DNA of 64,000 nt. Origin: JALEFZ01 sp964564415. GTDB taxonomy: Bacteria > Bacteroidota > Bacteroidia > J057. Below are positions 28,074 to 38,151 of the stretch, piece by piece (position 1 is the stretch's first letter; every line of letters begins with the position of its first letter). The notes beneath the pieces were generated by a model. It did not search any database. It had not been told where the DNA came from and saw only the letters and a program-made list of their open reading frames with translations. Where the stretch lies: NCBI GenBank assembly GCA_964564415.1, contig CAZMAV010000013.1, positions 80,001-144,000 on the forward strand. The letters are read 5' to 3'. The translations under genes were made by a program, and so were the position numbers.

Positions 28074-30128
28074 TTAGTTGTAATGAGGCAAAAAGGAGTA
28101 CTTTTCTCCATACTGGAGCATTTGCTCGACAAAATCTTTTGGATACTCGATTTTCACATCGGTGATTTTCCCGTTTTCTTCCACGGCGACCAGATGAGGA
28201 TTGATAAATCCGGAGTAGGGAGCAATATCCAACTTCTCAAACCTTCCCAGTACCTCTTGGTGTAGCTCAGGAACCACTTTTACTCCATAGTCTTCTACCA
28301 AATTCTTAGCAGCTTCATAGTCTCCTTCAGATTTGATTCGCTGTACTTCGCGCAACAATTGTCCGAAGAGTTCGCGTAGTTTTTCATAGTCGTTGATCAC
28401 GACATAGGTTTTACCTTCTACCACCTTCATCTCAGCCACATCATCGGCCTTTCCTTTTTCCAGTACCCATCGGGCTACCATGGCGCGGTTTCTCATGTGG
28501 TCCTCTTCGATGTTATTTCCGGGCTCGATTCTTCTCAGCTGGGTCAGAAGGCCGTTTCTCATGTAGTCATCGTAGGCAGCTTTGCCTACTTCCAGAGACT
28601 CTATAAGGCCCATTTCGACCAGTTTGGGATCAAGCATGTAATAGAGGGCTACCAGGTCAGCCCTTCCTTCCTCCATGGTGGAGGCATATTCCTTCATGGT
28701 TTCTTTGGGAGTACCGATGCCAGGATTGATTTGACCGGAAGCATGGCCGATGACCTCGTGCATATCGGTATGAAGCTTGTCTGCCAGTTCACTGTGCTTC
28801 TTTGAACGGGCCCTCACTTCTTCAGAAAGGACAAATTCTTCCAATACTCCTCCGCTTTGCTTGGCGGCCTCATCATAGGCAGAAATAATATTGGCGAGGT
28901 TGACAGACTTTGAACCGTGATCCTTCCGAATCCAGTTGGAGTTGGGGAGGTTGATACCGATAGGCGTAGCAGGAGAGGCATCGCCGGATTCCATGATTAC
29001 GTTGATGACACGGGCTGAAATCCCTTTGACGCTTTTTTTCTTGTGTTCTTCCATGAGGGGGGAATTATCCTCAAACCATTGGGCCTCTTCAGAAATGGCT
29101 TCAATGCGCTTGGATGCCTCGGGATCGCGAATGGAAACAACAGACTCGTATGAGCCTTTGTAACCCAGGGGATCGTTGTAAACCTCTATAAATCCATTGA
29201 TGACATCTACTTTGGATTTGGTGTCTTTTACCCAGGCGATGTTGTATTCGTCAAAATCCTCCAGATCGCCGGATTTGTAGTATTCAATGAGGAGATTTAG
29301 GGCTTTTTGCTGCTCTTCGTTTTCGGCGACTCCGGCGGCTTTTTCCAGCCAGAATACGATTTCTTTGATGGCTTCTCCATACATGCCATTCATCTTCCAG
29401 ACTTTCTCTACGATGGTTCCATTCTCTTTGACCACCTTGGAATTCAGGCCATAGGAAATGGGATTTTCGTCGCCTTCACTTTTCATGCCTTGATAGAAGG
29501 CTTTGACTTCTGCTTCGCTGACGCCTTCATAAAAATTTACCGCTGATTGCTTCACGTGATCAATGCTTGTGGCCTTGTTGACTTTTTTGGGGGCAATGCT
29601 TGGATCAAAAATGATGGGAGTCATGCGGGCGGTGAAAGAGGCCAAGTCCTCACTGCTTTGAAGGGGGAGATTATCGGCACCAGTCTTCTCAAGTAGAAAA
29701 GAAAAATATTCTTCTGAAAAATCCGGCTGAAATTTATCGTAGGAATAGTGATGGTGAATACCATTGGCAAAGAATACCCGCTTAGCATAGGTTTCGAAGG
29801 CTTCCCACTCTTTTCCTCCTTGGTCGTCTACCTGCTTGAGAACAGCTTCCAGGGTGCGTCGGAGGGTCAGGTTGTGCTTGTAGTTTTGATCGTAGATGAT
29901 ATCCCGACCGGAAAGAGCAGCCTTGGACAGGTAGTAGATCAACTTTTTTTCTTTAAGGCTTAGTTCTTCAAATCCGGGAACCTGATAACGAAGGACCTGA
30001 ATGTCCTGGAATCGTTCGCTCACGTATTGAAAATCGTTTCCATTTTCGCCCTCTTTCGTATCAGAGCTTTGTTGTGGTCCACAACCAAAAAAGGGGATCA
30101 ATAGGATAGATAGGAGTAGTTTTTTCAT
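28074..30128 (-). CDS. Dipeptidyl peptidase III (M49 family), lipoprotein
   Basis: A 684-residue M49 metallopeptidase that releases dipeptides from peptide N-termini. The zinc motif HEVIGH (residues 457-462) is the M49 HEXXGH form, and EEGRADLVALYYM (about 30 residues later) supplies the third ligand. The ATG at 30128 gives a lipoprotein signal (KKLLLSILLIPFFGCGPQ) with the lipid Cys at about residue 16, so the enzyme should be anchored in the periplasm or on the surface, as is common in this phylum; animal DPP III is cytosolic. It is monocistronic with terminators on both sides. Confidence 0.93.
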   Translation of the reverse strand: MKKLLLSILLIPFFGCGPQQSSDTKEGENGNDFQYVSERFQDIQVLRYQVPGFEELSLKEKKLIYYLSKAALSGRDIIYDQNYKHNLTLRRTLEAVLKQVDDQGGKEWEAFETYAKRVFFANGIHHHYSYDKFQPDFSEEYFSFLLEKTGADNLPLQSSEDLASFTARMTPIIFDPSIAPKKVNKATSIDHVKQSAVNFYEGVSEAEVKAFYQGMKSEGDENPISYGLNSKVVKENGTIVEKVWKMNGMYGEAIKEIVFWLEKAAGVAENEEQQKALNLLIEYYKSGDLEDFDEYNIAWVKDTKSKVDVINGFIEVYNDPLGYKGSYESVVSIRDPEASKRIEAISEEAQWFEDNSPLMEEHKKKSVKGISARVINVIMESGDASPATPIGINLPNSNWIRKDHGSKSVNLANIISAYDEAAKQSGGVLEEFVLSEEVRARSKKHSELADKLHTDMHEVIGHASGQINPGIGTPKETMKEYASTMEEGRADLVALYYMLDPKLVEMGLIESLEVGKAAYDDYMRNGLLTQLRRIEPGNNIEEDHMRNRAMVARWVLEKGKADDVAEMKVVEGKTYVVINDYEKLRELFGQLLREVQRIKSEGDYEAAKNLVEDYGVKVVPELHQEVLGRFEKLDIAPYSGFINPHLVAVEENGKITDVKIEYPKDFVEQMLQYGEKYSFLPHYN

Positions 30129-30257
30129 AAGGGTGATTCTGAAATTTCTATCCAATTTATTAAAAAAACTGGATAAAGGAATGTTTGGGCTGTCTAACTA
30201 TTAAACAAGAATATATATATAAGACTGAGAAAGGGGGGGCATTGTTTGATACAATGT

Positions 30258-30297
30258 AAAAAAGGACCTCTGAAGCGATATTCAAAGGTCCTTTTTT
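30258..30297. terminator. Bidirectional terminator after the alpha-2-macroglobulin gene
   Basis: A perfect 12-bp stem (AAAAAAGGACCT / AGGTCCTTTTTT) with a 16-base loop. Both strands have a T-run from the arm itself. It lies 19 bases after the stop of the large minus-strand gene. Confidence 0.85.
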
Positions 30298-30315
30298 GTC
30301 AAATCGAGCAACTTA

Positions 30316-33300
30316 TCATCCTCCCTGCCCGGGTTCTACGACTTCTACCCAGGCTCCTCCAACCCTACCGTTAATGGTATGATCATACATGGCCTGCGAA
30401 GTGACAGATGGATGCCAATATTTACCTAAATAGGAAGCATTGAGCATGACGTAAAAGGTCTTGGTCTTTCCTCGATCCAGGTCAAAGAAGGTGTAGACCC
30501 TGTCATCCCGAATGTCGAGGTAGGTGGGCTTATCTCCTTTGGGACCCTCACCATCCAATCGCCTGTTGTGGATTTCCCAGCCGGAAGGAAATACCTGATT
30601 AAGGACCATCTCTTTGTAATCCCGGTTTCCGGTATTGGTAAGGATGACCTTGGCCATGAAGTCCGTGCCCTGTTCGATCTTGAGAGGGTCTATCTTTTGG
30701 CCATTGAGGGTCTTGTATTCTACGTTGATACGAATGCCATTTTCGGCATTGGTCTTGTCTCCTTCAAAGGGAATGCCATCCAACACCATACGGGGATAAA
30801 GCGGAGTTCCGGATTGATTTTTGAATTCCAATTCTCCTGGTCTCAGGTTATCCATATCGACCTGCCATATGGGAGAATTTAGGGTAACGGTCTTCCATTC
30901 ATCTTTTTTGTCCAACCTATACTGAAACTTTCCCTTTTGAAAAACTTTGGCTCTTCCGGCATATTCGGCCATGCCCACCAGGGTGTAGGCGGTGGTCTGT
31001 GTGCTGTACCAACGGTCATTGCACATGCGATCGGAAAGATACTGGGCAATGTCGACGGCTTCCTCTCTTTGGTCGAGGATACTCATTACCTGTAGGATAA
31101 TGGCCTTATCGCGCATGGTTGACCCATAGGTGTAGGAAAGCTCCTGATACCCGGGCACCTCCATCGAGAGATTCTTTACCATTCTTTTGGCAATGTCCTT
31201 CTTTCCGGCAAGGTGATAGGCCCCTGCCAGCAACCAGGACGCCGAGTTGCCTAGGTTTTCTTCCTTTCTGAATCGGTTCATAGCACCGATCTCTGGAGTT
31301 CCGGCAAGGGCCAGCATGAAGAGGCGATAAGCCTGGGTATTGGCTCTATATCTGATGTACCAGGGCCTGTTGGAGTCGGAATTGGGATGATCATAGCCCC
31401 TGGCCATATCCTTTTGGAACCCAATAATATTATCCAGGAGTTTATTGGGCAGGCTGTAGCCCTTTTGTTTAGCGAGAATCAAGGCATGTCCGGCATAATT
31501 GGTGCCCCATTCGTTGGGCTGCCCATATCCCGGCCAATAGGCCAACCCGCCGTTAGGAACCTGGAAATGAAGGAGTCGCTTGATCCCTGCATTTACATTC
31601 TCACTAACTTCCCTTTTTTGCTCTTCGCTGAGGTCCATGAGGTCAGAGAGCATCAATTGAGGAAATACACCGGAGGTCGTCTGCTCCACACAGCCGTAGG
31701 GATAGCGAATGAGATACTTCAGTCGAAGGCCCAGGTTAAGGGGAGGAATAGAACTGACTTCAAAGACCCCATTGTTGGTGCCCGACATGCCAAGGGGACG
31801 ATATTCCTGGCTCCACTTATCTTTGGAACTTACAGTAGCAGAGAATACATCTGTAATCCGTGGATTGGGATTTCTGATTTCAATATCCGTTTCATAGACG
31901 GCTGTCTCCCGTCCAGAGCGGACAGTGAAGGTAACGTGGCTCTTGCCGGTCGATTTCAGAACATCAGCCTCAAAGGCTGTGGTTTTTTCTCCCATTCCAT
32001 CAAAACGAAGGGTCTGGCTACTGCTGCCATTGATCAATATTTTGGAGCCCCCATCGATTTTTATGCTTACATCTTTTATGTTTTCCTTCATGCTAAAGAC
32101 AGTAGCGGGCAGGAGAACCCTTTCGCCCGGCCCCAGCACCCGGGGAAGGGTTCCCAAAACCATTAATGGCTGCCTTACCGGAGTGTAAGTTTCTGCCGAA
32201 CCGTAGGCTCCTTCAGGATTTCCTGCTACGACCATGGTCCTAACTTCTCCTACATAATTGGGCATGTGGAGGCTATGTGTCGCGCTTTCCCCTGCTTTGA
32301 GCTTAAAAGGGCCGATAAATTTTACCACAGGCCGGAAGCGGTCTTGCTTGTTGGCATCTGCACGGTTCACACCGGCACCTCCTCCGATGCTCAGCATGGA
32401 TTTTACTTCTCCTCCATAGGCCCCAATGACCTGGTCAAAAAGATCCCAGGTTTTTACGTTAAGAGCTTCTCGCTGGTAAAAACTGTTCCAGGGGTCTGGT
32501 GTCTCAAAGCGGGTGATGCCCAGGAGTCCTTCATCTACTACCGCGACCGTGTAGGTCATGGGTTTTCCGCTAGCTTCGCTGACTTTGACTTCAAAATCGG
32601 TATTGGGCCTGATTTCCTTCGCCATGGCTATCTGAGGAGAAAGGTGAGATTCAGGATTCTCGACCTTGATAGGGATGACCCCAAACAAGCGTATGGGAAG
32701 ATCGTTTTTGGTCTGCTGGTGAGGCTGAAGCAGGGTGATGTTAGCGTAAATGTTGGGAGCCATCTCATCGGTGGCTTTGAAGGTGAAGCGGGTGCTACCT
32801 TCCTCACCTTCGACCCAGTAGGAGTCCAGTACCTTGGAACCGGTCTCGATGGAGACCAGCATTCGGGCCGTGGCAGAACTGGAAATATTCAGGGTGATGT
32901 CTTCGCCCACTTTATAGGTCTCTTTCTCAGAGGTGAAGCTAAGCATTTGGGCACCTTCCCTCCGATCATCGGAAGACCGACCTGCCCATCCGGGCCAGTC
33001 AATATAAACGATTTGGCTGGATGCGTGCCCCCCTTTCTTATCTTTGACCCTGACCAGGTATCTACCCCAGGAAGGATATGTTAACTTTATTTCGTAGCTG
33101 GTCTTCCCTTCTCTGGTACTCAGGGTTTCTGCCTTAATTTCCTCGGCATTTACCTTTCCATTGTAAATGCCAATATTCTCATTGGATCGGTCCCACCACC
33201 ATTTCCAGTTGAGCTTGTAGACCCTCACATCCAGGTCTGTATCCACGGGCTCTCCGTTGGGATTGACAGTGGCGATTTGGAAGGTATGGGACTCGTCCGT

Positions 33301-35865
33301 GGAAAGCATTTTTCTTCTGTTCCTGCTTTCAGGAGCCTTAATCCCTACATAAGTCTCAAATGGGTCATAGGAAATGGCAAATCTATCGACACTGAAGGCT
33401 CCTCCTGGCTCGAATACCTTTACCTTGAAATTGGCATTCAGACGTCCGGGGGCTACTTTGTTGACCTTGATCTTGGTCGGAACCTGGGCAAACCCATTAT
33501 CATCCAATCGACCTTCAAAGAGGGTCTTTTGAAAGCGGCCAAAATTACCCACCTGATCGTCAAAATTATAATCGGGATACCTGTCGAAGTTAGTCTGTGT
33601 AGATGAAAGCGTAACCTGAACATCGGCCTTGAGATTTTTTGCAATAGCTCCATGCAGCCAGCGCGACTTGAGGGTACCTGTTTTACCCAGGGAAGAGGGG
33701 TCTAGTCGATCGGTACCAAAATCCAGGTCGATTTTAAGGCGGTTGGGCATAATGGTCTCAACCTTCAGGGTCTGGGTGAAGGTAGCTCCCCCCACCCGCA
33801 CCCTTCCGGTATAGTTACCGGTTAGGGATTCTTTGTCCGTAGAAGTTTCAAAGGCATAGAAACCGTCCAGCCCATTCTGTTGAGTTATTTTGTCCACTAC
33901 CTTTCCCTTGGGATCTACCAGCTCGAAACTTACCGGATGCTCGGGAGGAAGAACTTTTTCTTTGTCCTCCAACATAAAACTGATAAACATGGGATCCCCA
34001 GGTCTCCACACTCCCCTTTCTCCATACATGTATCCCTTGACTCCCTTAAAATAGGTTTTGCCTCGGGTATCAAACTGGCTTAGGCTTAGGGCACTTCCAT
34101 CATCCAGCCTCAGGTAGCCCCGTTGATCGCCTTTTTTAGCGACCAACAAAAAGGGAGAAATATCATACTTAGGAAGACTAGCCTTACCATCCTTGTCTGT
34201 TTTCAGGCTTGCCAGGAGTTCATGCTGATAGTCGTAAAGCTCTATGTCAACATCTGCCTCTGGACGGGCAAGGTGGAGGTTAGTCGCAACAAAGTCCATG
34301 GATTTGGCACTGCGCTTGGCAATAAGTCCAAGGTCAGAGGCGAGAATATTTCTCCGGGCAATCCGGTTGGGGCGGTAGTAAGCCCTATTACAGGGATTAT
34401 CCCTCTCTCGATAGCTGTAGTAGTAATAATTGGACTGATAAGAATCTGTATATTCTCTCCAATCATCGCCTACATCCAGCATATCAACATCCTCATCGGA
34501 AGTACCACAGGTGTAGGTAGTATAGGACTGACGGAAGCCCAGGGCTACTTCGTAAATGGCTCCGGGTTCCTCCTCAATCAGGGAGGAAAGGTCAAGGGAG
34601 TGGCGGTTCCACTGATTGATGTCAAAGGACTCTTCTCCTACAAGCTCGATTGTCTTTTCTGCGACTACATGACCTACCCGCTTGAGTTCGCGGTTTTGGT
34701 TGATGGTGTTGGCCTGAAAAAACTGAGGGATATTTCTTTCAAAAATTTTGATTACCCTGACGTCCACTGCATTGAGACCAATGGCCTCAAAAATGAAAGG
34801 AAGTTGCTTTCCCCTGGGAAGTATTACCCCTTGACCCACCAGTTTTACCTCGGGTTTTACATTGGAAAAGGTAATGGCCTCCATGTAAGGGCTAGAAAGC
34901 AGGGTTCCACTGATACTCTTTATCCCGGATTCGACCTTGATTCTACTTTGGCCCTCAATCCTATTTCTAGGATAAACCTTAATTCTGTTCTCTTCTATGC
35001 TAAAATTAACTTCGGTCTCAGGAATTGTAATCAGGCCGGTCAGGTCCTGGGAGGGGTTGAGTTCTTCTGTAAATTCCAACACCACAAAGGGCTCTGGTTC
35101 AGCATAGGCATAGGTGTGGAGGTGCCTGAAAATGCTCTTGGCTGCCACCAGAATTTCCTTTTCACCTTTGTTCTCATCCCTGCTTTTCCAGGCAAATGAA
35201 AAGCGGTAAGGCTTATCTTTTCTGAGCAGGCTGTCTATGATGAAGCTATGAAGGTTATTTTTTTCGTCATGCTCCCAGCGTAGGCGTGCCTTTCCTTCCT
35301 CAATCTTCGTGGCAAATACCTTTTCGATGTACTCTGGATATTCGTAGTCTAGGGTCTTTACCACACCCTGTACCTGCTGAAACTCCTGGTCTCCACTGGT
35401 GTAGAGCTTATTTTTTTGTACCTCTACTTCATAATCCTGGGGGAGGGTCATGAATTGAAAAGCAAAATTCTGCAGATCATTAGGAATATCTTCTACCAAG
35501 GCTTTCATATCCAACTTGGCGGAGTAGATCTGCCCGGAGGGAAGAGGATCGTCGGGATGAAAGGTAAGGGTCTGTGCATCTGCCCATTTTATTTTTCCCT
35601 TGATAAAGGGTTTGAAGCTGAGTAGGTCTCCCCCTAAGACTTTATTTCTTTGGTCTTCACTCAGGTAGGCATTTGTAAACCTGACAATAATAGGAGAGAC
35701 ACGGCTGATCTGTCCGCTGCTATGGGCAGAAATATAGGAGGCAAAGGCGGGGTTGAAACTATTGACCTTAGGGGTAGCCGGAGCCAAGTTGAGCCAGTCT
35801 TTTCCTTTCCAGGCCAGGAGGCCACAGACGAGAACAGCAGCTGCGAAGAAGATAATTTTCTTCAT
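30316..35865 (-). CDS. Bacterial alpha-2-macroglobulin family protein
   Basis: A 1849-residue exported protein, probably anchored near the outer membrane or in the periplasm. The N-terminus is a hydrophobic signal (KKIIFFAAAVLVCGLLAW); a Cys at about 15 could be a lipid site, but no clear lipobox follows. Stacked macroglobulin (MG) strands fill the first 1200 residues, and the thioester motif GCVEQ has Cys1392, followed by the helical thioester domain (about 1395-1640) and a C-terminal receptor-like domain. Such proteins trap peptidases covalently through the Cys-Gln thioester and are thought to protect the envelope. An ATG three codons upstream (35874) is an alternative start. The pbpC gene often linked to enterobacterial yfhM is absent. 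Confidence 0.9.
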   Translation of the reverse strand: MKKIIFFAAAVLVCGLLAWKGKDWLNLAPATPKVNSFNPAFASYISAHSSGQISRVSPIIVRFTNAYLSEDQRNKVLGGDLLSFKPFIKGKIKWADAQTLTFHPDDPLPSGQIYSAKLDMKALVEDIPNDLQNFAFQFMTLPQDYEVEVQKNKLYTSGDQEFQQVQGVVKTLDYEYPEYIEKVFATKIEEGKARLRWEHDEKNNLHSFIIDSLLRKDKPYRFSFAWKSRDENKGEKEILVAAKSIFRHLHTYAYAEPEPFVVLEFTEELNPSQDLTGLITIPETEVNFSIEENRIKVYPRNRIEGQSRIKVESGIKSISGTLLSSPYMEAITFSNVKPEVKLVGQGVILPRGKQLPFIFEAIGLNAVDVRVIKIFERNIPQFFQANTINQNRELKRVGHVVAEKTIELVGEESFDINQWNRHSLDLSSLIEEEPGAIYEVALGFRQSYTTYTCGTSDEDVDMLDVGDDWREYTDSYQSNYYYYSYRERDNPCNRAYYRPNRIARRNILASDLGLIAKRSAKSMDFVATNLHLARPEADVDIELYDYQHELLASLKTDKDGKASLPKYDISPFLLVAKKGDQRGYLRLDDGSALSLSQFDTRGKTYFKGVKGYMYGERGVWRPGDPMFISFMLEDKEKVLPPEHPVSFELVDPKGKVVDKITQQNGLDGFYAFETSTDKESLTGNYTGRVRVGGATFTQTLKVETIMPNRLKIDLDFGTDRLDPSSLGKTGTLKSRWLHGAIAKNLKADVQVTLSSTQTNFDRYPDYNFDDQVGNFGRFQKTLFEGRLDDNGFAQVPTKIKVNKVAPGRLNANFKVKVFEPGGAFSVDRFAISYDPFETYVGIKAPESRNRRKMLSTDESHTFQIATVNPNGEPVDTDLDVRVYKLNWKWWWDRSNENIGIYNGKVNAEEIKAETLSTREGKTSYEIKLTYPSWGRYLVRVKDKKGGHASSQIVYIDWPGWAGRSSDDRREGAQMLSFTSEKETYKVGEDITLNISSSATARMLVSIETGSKVLDSYWVEGEEGSTRFTFKATDEMAPNIYANITLLQPHQQTKNDLPIRLFGVIPIKVENPESHLSPQIAMAKEIRPNTDFEVKVSEASGKPMTYTVAVVDEGLLGITRFETPDPWNSFYQREALNVKTWDLFDQVIGAYGGEVKSMLSIGGGAGVNRADANKQDRFRPVVKFIGPFKLKAGESATHSLHMPNYVGEVRTMVVAGNPEGAYGSAETYTPVRQPLMVLGTLPRVLGPGERVLLPATVFSMKENIKDVSIKIDGGSKILINGSSSQTLRFDGMGEKTTAFEADVLKSTGKSHVTFTVRSGRETAVYETDIEIRNPNPRITDVFSATVSSKDKWSQEYRPLGMSGTNNGVFEVSSIPPLNLGLRLKYLIRYPYGCVEQTTSGVFPQLMLSDLMDLSEEQKREVSENVNAGIKRLLHFQVPNGGLAYWPGYGQPNEWGTNYAGHALILAKQKGYSLPNKLLDNIIGFQKDMARGYDHPNSDSNRPWYIRYRANTQAYRLFMLALAGTPEIGAMNRFRKEENLGNSASWLLAGAYHLAGKKDIAKRMVKNLSMEVPGYQELSYTYGSTMRDKAIILQVMSILDQREEAVDIAQYLSDRMCNDRWYSTQTTAYTLVGMAEYAGRAKVFQKGKFQYRLDKKDEWKTVTLNSPIWQVDMDNLRPGELEFKNQSGTPLYPRMVLDGIPFEGDKTNAENGIRINVEYKTLNGQKIDPLKIEQGTDFMAKVILTNTGNRDYKEMVLNQVFPSGWEIHNRRLDGEGPKGDKPTYLDIRDDRVYTFFDLDRGKTKTFYVMLNASYLGKYWHPSVTSQAMYDHTINGRVGGAWVEVVEPGQGG

Positions 35866-36071
35866 AGTTGTCATGGGGTATCTTTATTTTGGATGAACGG
35901 ACAAAAAGGGAGCTAGAACCAAGATGGACCTGGTTGCTCTGAAGGTATCTATTATTTCCTTCTAAAATTAATCATTTTTGGAAAAATACTCATAATACAA
36001 GGAAAGGTAGTTTCCTTTTCCTTTTTGATCCACATGCCTGTAAAATCGCCGCCCCTCTGCGATTATTCGGA

Positions 36072-36812
36072 TCAGAGCATGAGCTGGGCGATGAGGTAAT
36101 CCGTTAGGGTAATGGTGAGACAAGAAAATACCACTGCCCGGGTAGAAGAGGTTCCCACATCCAGGGCACCCCCTCGGGTATAAAAACCCTGATAGGAGGA
36201 AACAGAGGCGATGATAAGGCCAAACGTAGCGGCTTTGACGTACATGACTACAACCTGATAGGGGTTGTAGTATTCTCTCATGCCCAGGATAAATTCAGTG
36301 TAGGTTACCTCTCCGGAGTAATGGCCTGCGGTGATCCCCCCTGCATGTGCCAGAAATACTGAAATGGTAGTCAGGATGGGAAGAGAAATGAATCCCGCCA
36401 ATATTTTGGGTAAAATAAGGTAGGCTTTTGAGTTGACTCCCATGACTTCGAGTGCGTCGATCTGCTCGGTGACCCTCATGGTGCCGATTTCAGAGGCAAT
36501 TTTGGAGCCGATCCTACCTGCAATAACCAAATTGACGATGCCCGGAGAGAGTTCAAGGATGGCTGTGGTGGAAACGATGGCGCCGATAATGGTATTAGAA
36601 ACAAGGTTGGAAGTAAGCTGGTAGGCAGTTTGCACGGTGGTAACGGCCCCTACGAAAAATGAAATGACCACCAGAATAAGCATGGACCCCCCGATCATGG
36701 ATACCGATTCGGAGAGGGTAAGGCGGTAATAGATGCTGGGCTTTTCCATGGCCTTGAACATCCCACCTATCAGCATCACAAATCTTCCAATATGATAAAA
36801 AAAGCGCTTCAT
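36072..36812 (-). CDS. MlaE-family ABC transporter permease
   Basis: A 246-residue inner-membrane permease of phospholipid-transport (Mla) systems. Recognisable parts: the amphipathic N-terminus KRFFYHIGRFVMLIGG, helices at about 48-70, 135-170 and 190-245, and the signature VTEQIDALEVMGVNSKAYLILPKILAG (about 122-148). With MlaF-type ATPase and MCE-domain protein it moves lipids between membranes. The ATG at 36812 is chosen because it starts at the conserved N-terminus with typical length; upstream ATGs (36884, 36932) would add 24 or 40 residues. The usual ATPase partner is not adjacent: the next gene downstream is the macroglobulin, 206 bases away. Confidence 0.85.
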   Translation of the reverse strand: MKRFFYHIGRFVMLIGGMFKAMEKPSIYYRLTLSESVSMIGGSMLILVVISFFVGAVTTVQTAYQLTSNLVSNTIIGAIVSTTAILELSPGIVNLVIAGRIGSKIASEIGTMRVTEQIDALEVMGVNSKAYLILPKILAGFISLPILTTISVFLAHAGGITAGHYSGEVTYTEFILGMREYYNPYQVVVMYVKAATFGLIIASVSSYQGFYTRGGALDVGTSSTRAVVFSCLTITLTDYLIAQLML

Positions 36813-36966
36813 CCGGCTCAGCTTCGACACGTTTAGATGTGAAAGAAGGGAAATTAATTCATAATTAGCCAATGGAAGCTCCATAAATTTCCCGCCTCGA
36901 TATTTTACCTTCCTTTGATATCCGTGAATCAAGGTTTAGATTCGCAGGAATCAGAAGCAATCGGAC

Positions 36967-37659
36967 ATGAGCAATAAAAAAATTCTTATCACTGGAGGTT
37001 CAAAAGGAATTGGCCTTGCTACAGCCAAAAAATTCTACGAGGCCTCCTACGAGGTCATCATTTGTGCCCGCAATCCGGAGGCCCTGGCCGCGGCAAAACA
37101 GGAAATGCCCGCCCTTCATACCTATACCTGCGACGTCTCCAACAAAGAGGAGGTTCAAGGCCTTGGCAAAGAAGTAAATGAAACCTTCGGAGCCCTTGAT
37201 GTCCTGGTCAACAATGCCGGGGTCTTTATTCCTGGTTCCATCCATGAGGAAGAAGAGGGAATGTATGAAAAGATGATGCGGACCAACATGGACAGTGCCT
37301 ATTACCTGACCCGATCCGTCCTTCCTCTCATGCAAGAAAAGGAAGCGGGAAGCATCGTCAACATGGCCAGCATCGCCAGCATAGGAGCTTATGCTAATGG
37401 AGGCTCTTATTCCATCTCCAAATATGCCCTCCTGGGTTTCTCCAAAAACCTGAGGGAAGAAATGAAGCCCTTTGGAATACGAGTCATGAGCTTTCTGCCT
37501 GGAGCGACCTACACGGCTTCCTGGGAAGGATCGGGAATAGACCCTCAGCGACTTATGCCCGCCGAAGACATCGCCCAGCTCGTCTTTACCAGCGTACACC
37601 TGACCCAGCGTACCGTAGTGGAAGACATCGTCATTCGCCCTCACCTGGGAGACCTCTAG
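36967..37659 (+). CDS. Short-chain dehydrogenase/reductase
   Basis: A 230-residue classical SDR. The Rossmann glycine motif TGGSKGIG (about 8-15), NNAGV (about 83-87), the Ser in MASIASIG and the active-site YSISK (about 144-148) are all present, so it should be an active NAD(P)-dependent oxidoreductase. 'LVNNAGVFIPGS' and the GIRVMSFLPGATYT segment are like those of general carbonyl reductases, and the substrate is unknown. It is divergent from the MlaE gene and likely monocistronic. Confidence 0.88.
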   Translation: MSNKKILITGGSKGIGLATAKKFYEASYEVIICARNPEALAAAKQEMPALHTYTCDVSNKEEVQGLGKEVNETFGALDVLVNNAGVFIPGSIHEEEEGMYEKMMRTNMDSAYYLTRSVLPLMQEKEAGSIVNMASIASIGAYANGGSYSISKYALLGFSKNLREEMKPFGIRVMSFLPGATYTASWEGSGIDPQRLMPAEDIAQLVFTSVHLTQRTVVEDIVIRPHLGDL

Positions 37660-37750
37660 TATGGAAGACAATCCGGACTTATACATTACCTTTTTCAGAC
37701 AGATGTAAGCATACACCCTCCTCCATCTATTTGCCTAAGTTAGAAAAGAC

Positions 37751-37999
37751 ATGGGAAGAAGAACAATTCGTATTCTCGCCCGGCAACTCAAAGACCGGCT
37801 ATCGGAGATCCATGAGAAAGATGTGCAGCTAATTACCTGGGAGGGAAAAACTTATTTTGGTTTGGCACGAATAAAAGAAGGTAGCTCTGTCCTTCTGGAA
37901 GACAAGAATGCAGCCTGGTATAATCGCAAAAAACACAGCCATTTGCTCAGATTATCCGAAATTAGAGAGGTTATTTTTGATAAAATATCCGATTGGTAA
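37751..37999 (+). CDS. Small conserved-looking protein of unknown function
   Basis: An 82-residue basic protein with no signal or membrane segment. It has an N-terminal helix (RRTIRILARQLKDRLSEIHEK) followed by short strands (VQLITWEGKTYFGLARIKEGSSVLL, HSHLLRLSEIREVIFDK). The second half reads like a small SH3-like barrel ('W.GKTYFG.....GSSVLLED...AWYN'). I do not recognise it. The codon use and the clear ATG 23 bases after an AAG-rich stretch suggest a real gene. It stands 90 bases after the SDR gene on the same strand. Confidence 0.65.
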   Translation: MGRRTIRILARQLKDRLSEIHEKDVQLITWEGKTYFGLARIKEGSSVLLEDKNAAWYNRKKHSHLLRLSEIREVIFDKISDW

Positions 38000-38151
38000 A
38001 CAAAAATGACCGCTCAATCTTCGCAAATTGATAGAATAGGCATTTTTTCCTACCTTATAGGTAATTAAAGTCTTTGTATTAGATCCTGCCGGGTGCATTT
38101 CTTGTAAGACCTAGGGTCATGGAAAGGTAAAGACAGGAGGAGCCTTTTAGC

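Noticed and set aside
34123..35199. Plus-strand frame (358 codons) opposite the alpha-2-macroglobulin gene
   Set aside because: A shadow of a clearly coding gene; no recognisable domain and no promoter context.
35999..36017. AAGGAAA / TTTCCTT hairpin between the macroglobulin and MlaE genes
   Set aside because: Short stem in a T/C-rich tract; not clearly a terminator on either strand.
36072..36932. Longer MlaE form starting at 36932 or 36884
   Set aside because: The conserved N-terminal amphipathic helix begins at 36812, and the family is usually about 245 residues.
37661..37708. 15-codon frame right after the SDR stop
   Set aside because: Too short to defend and not repeated elsewhere in the window.
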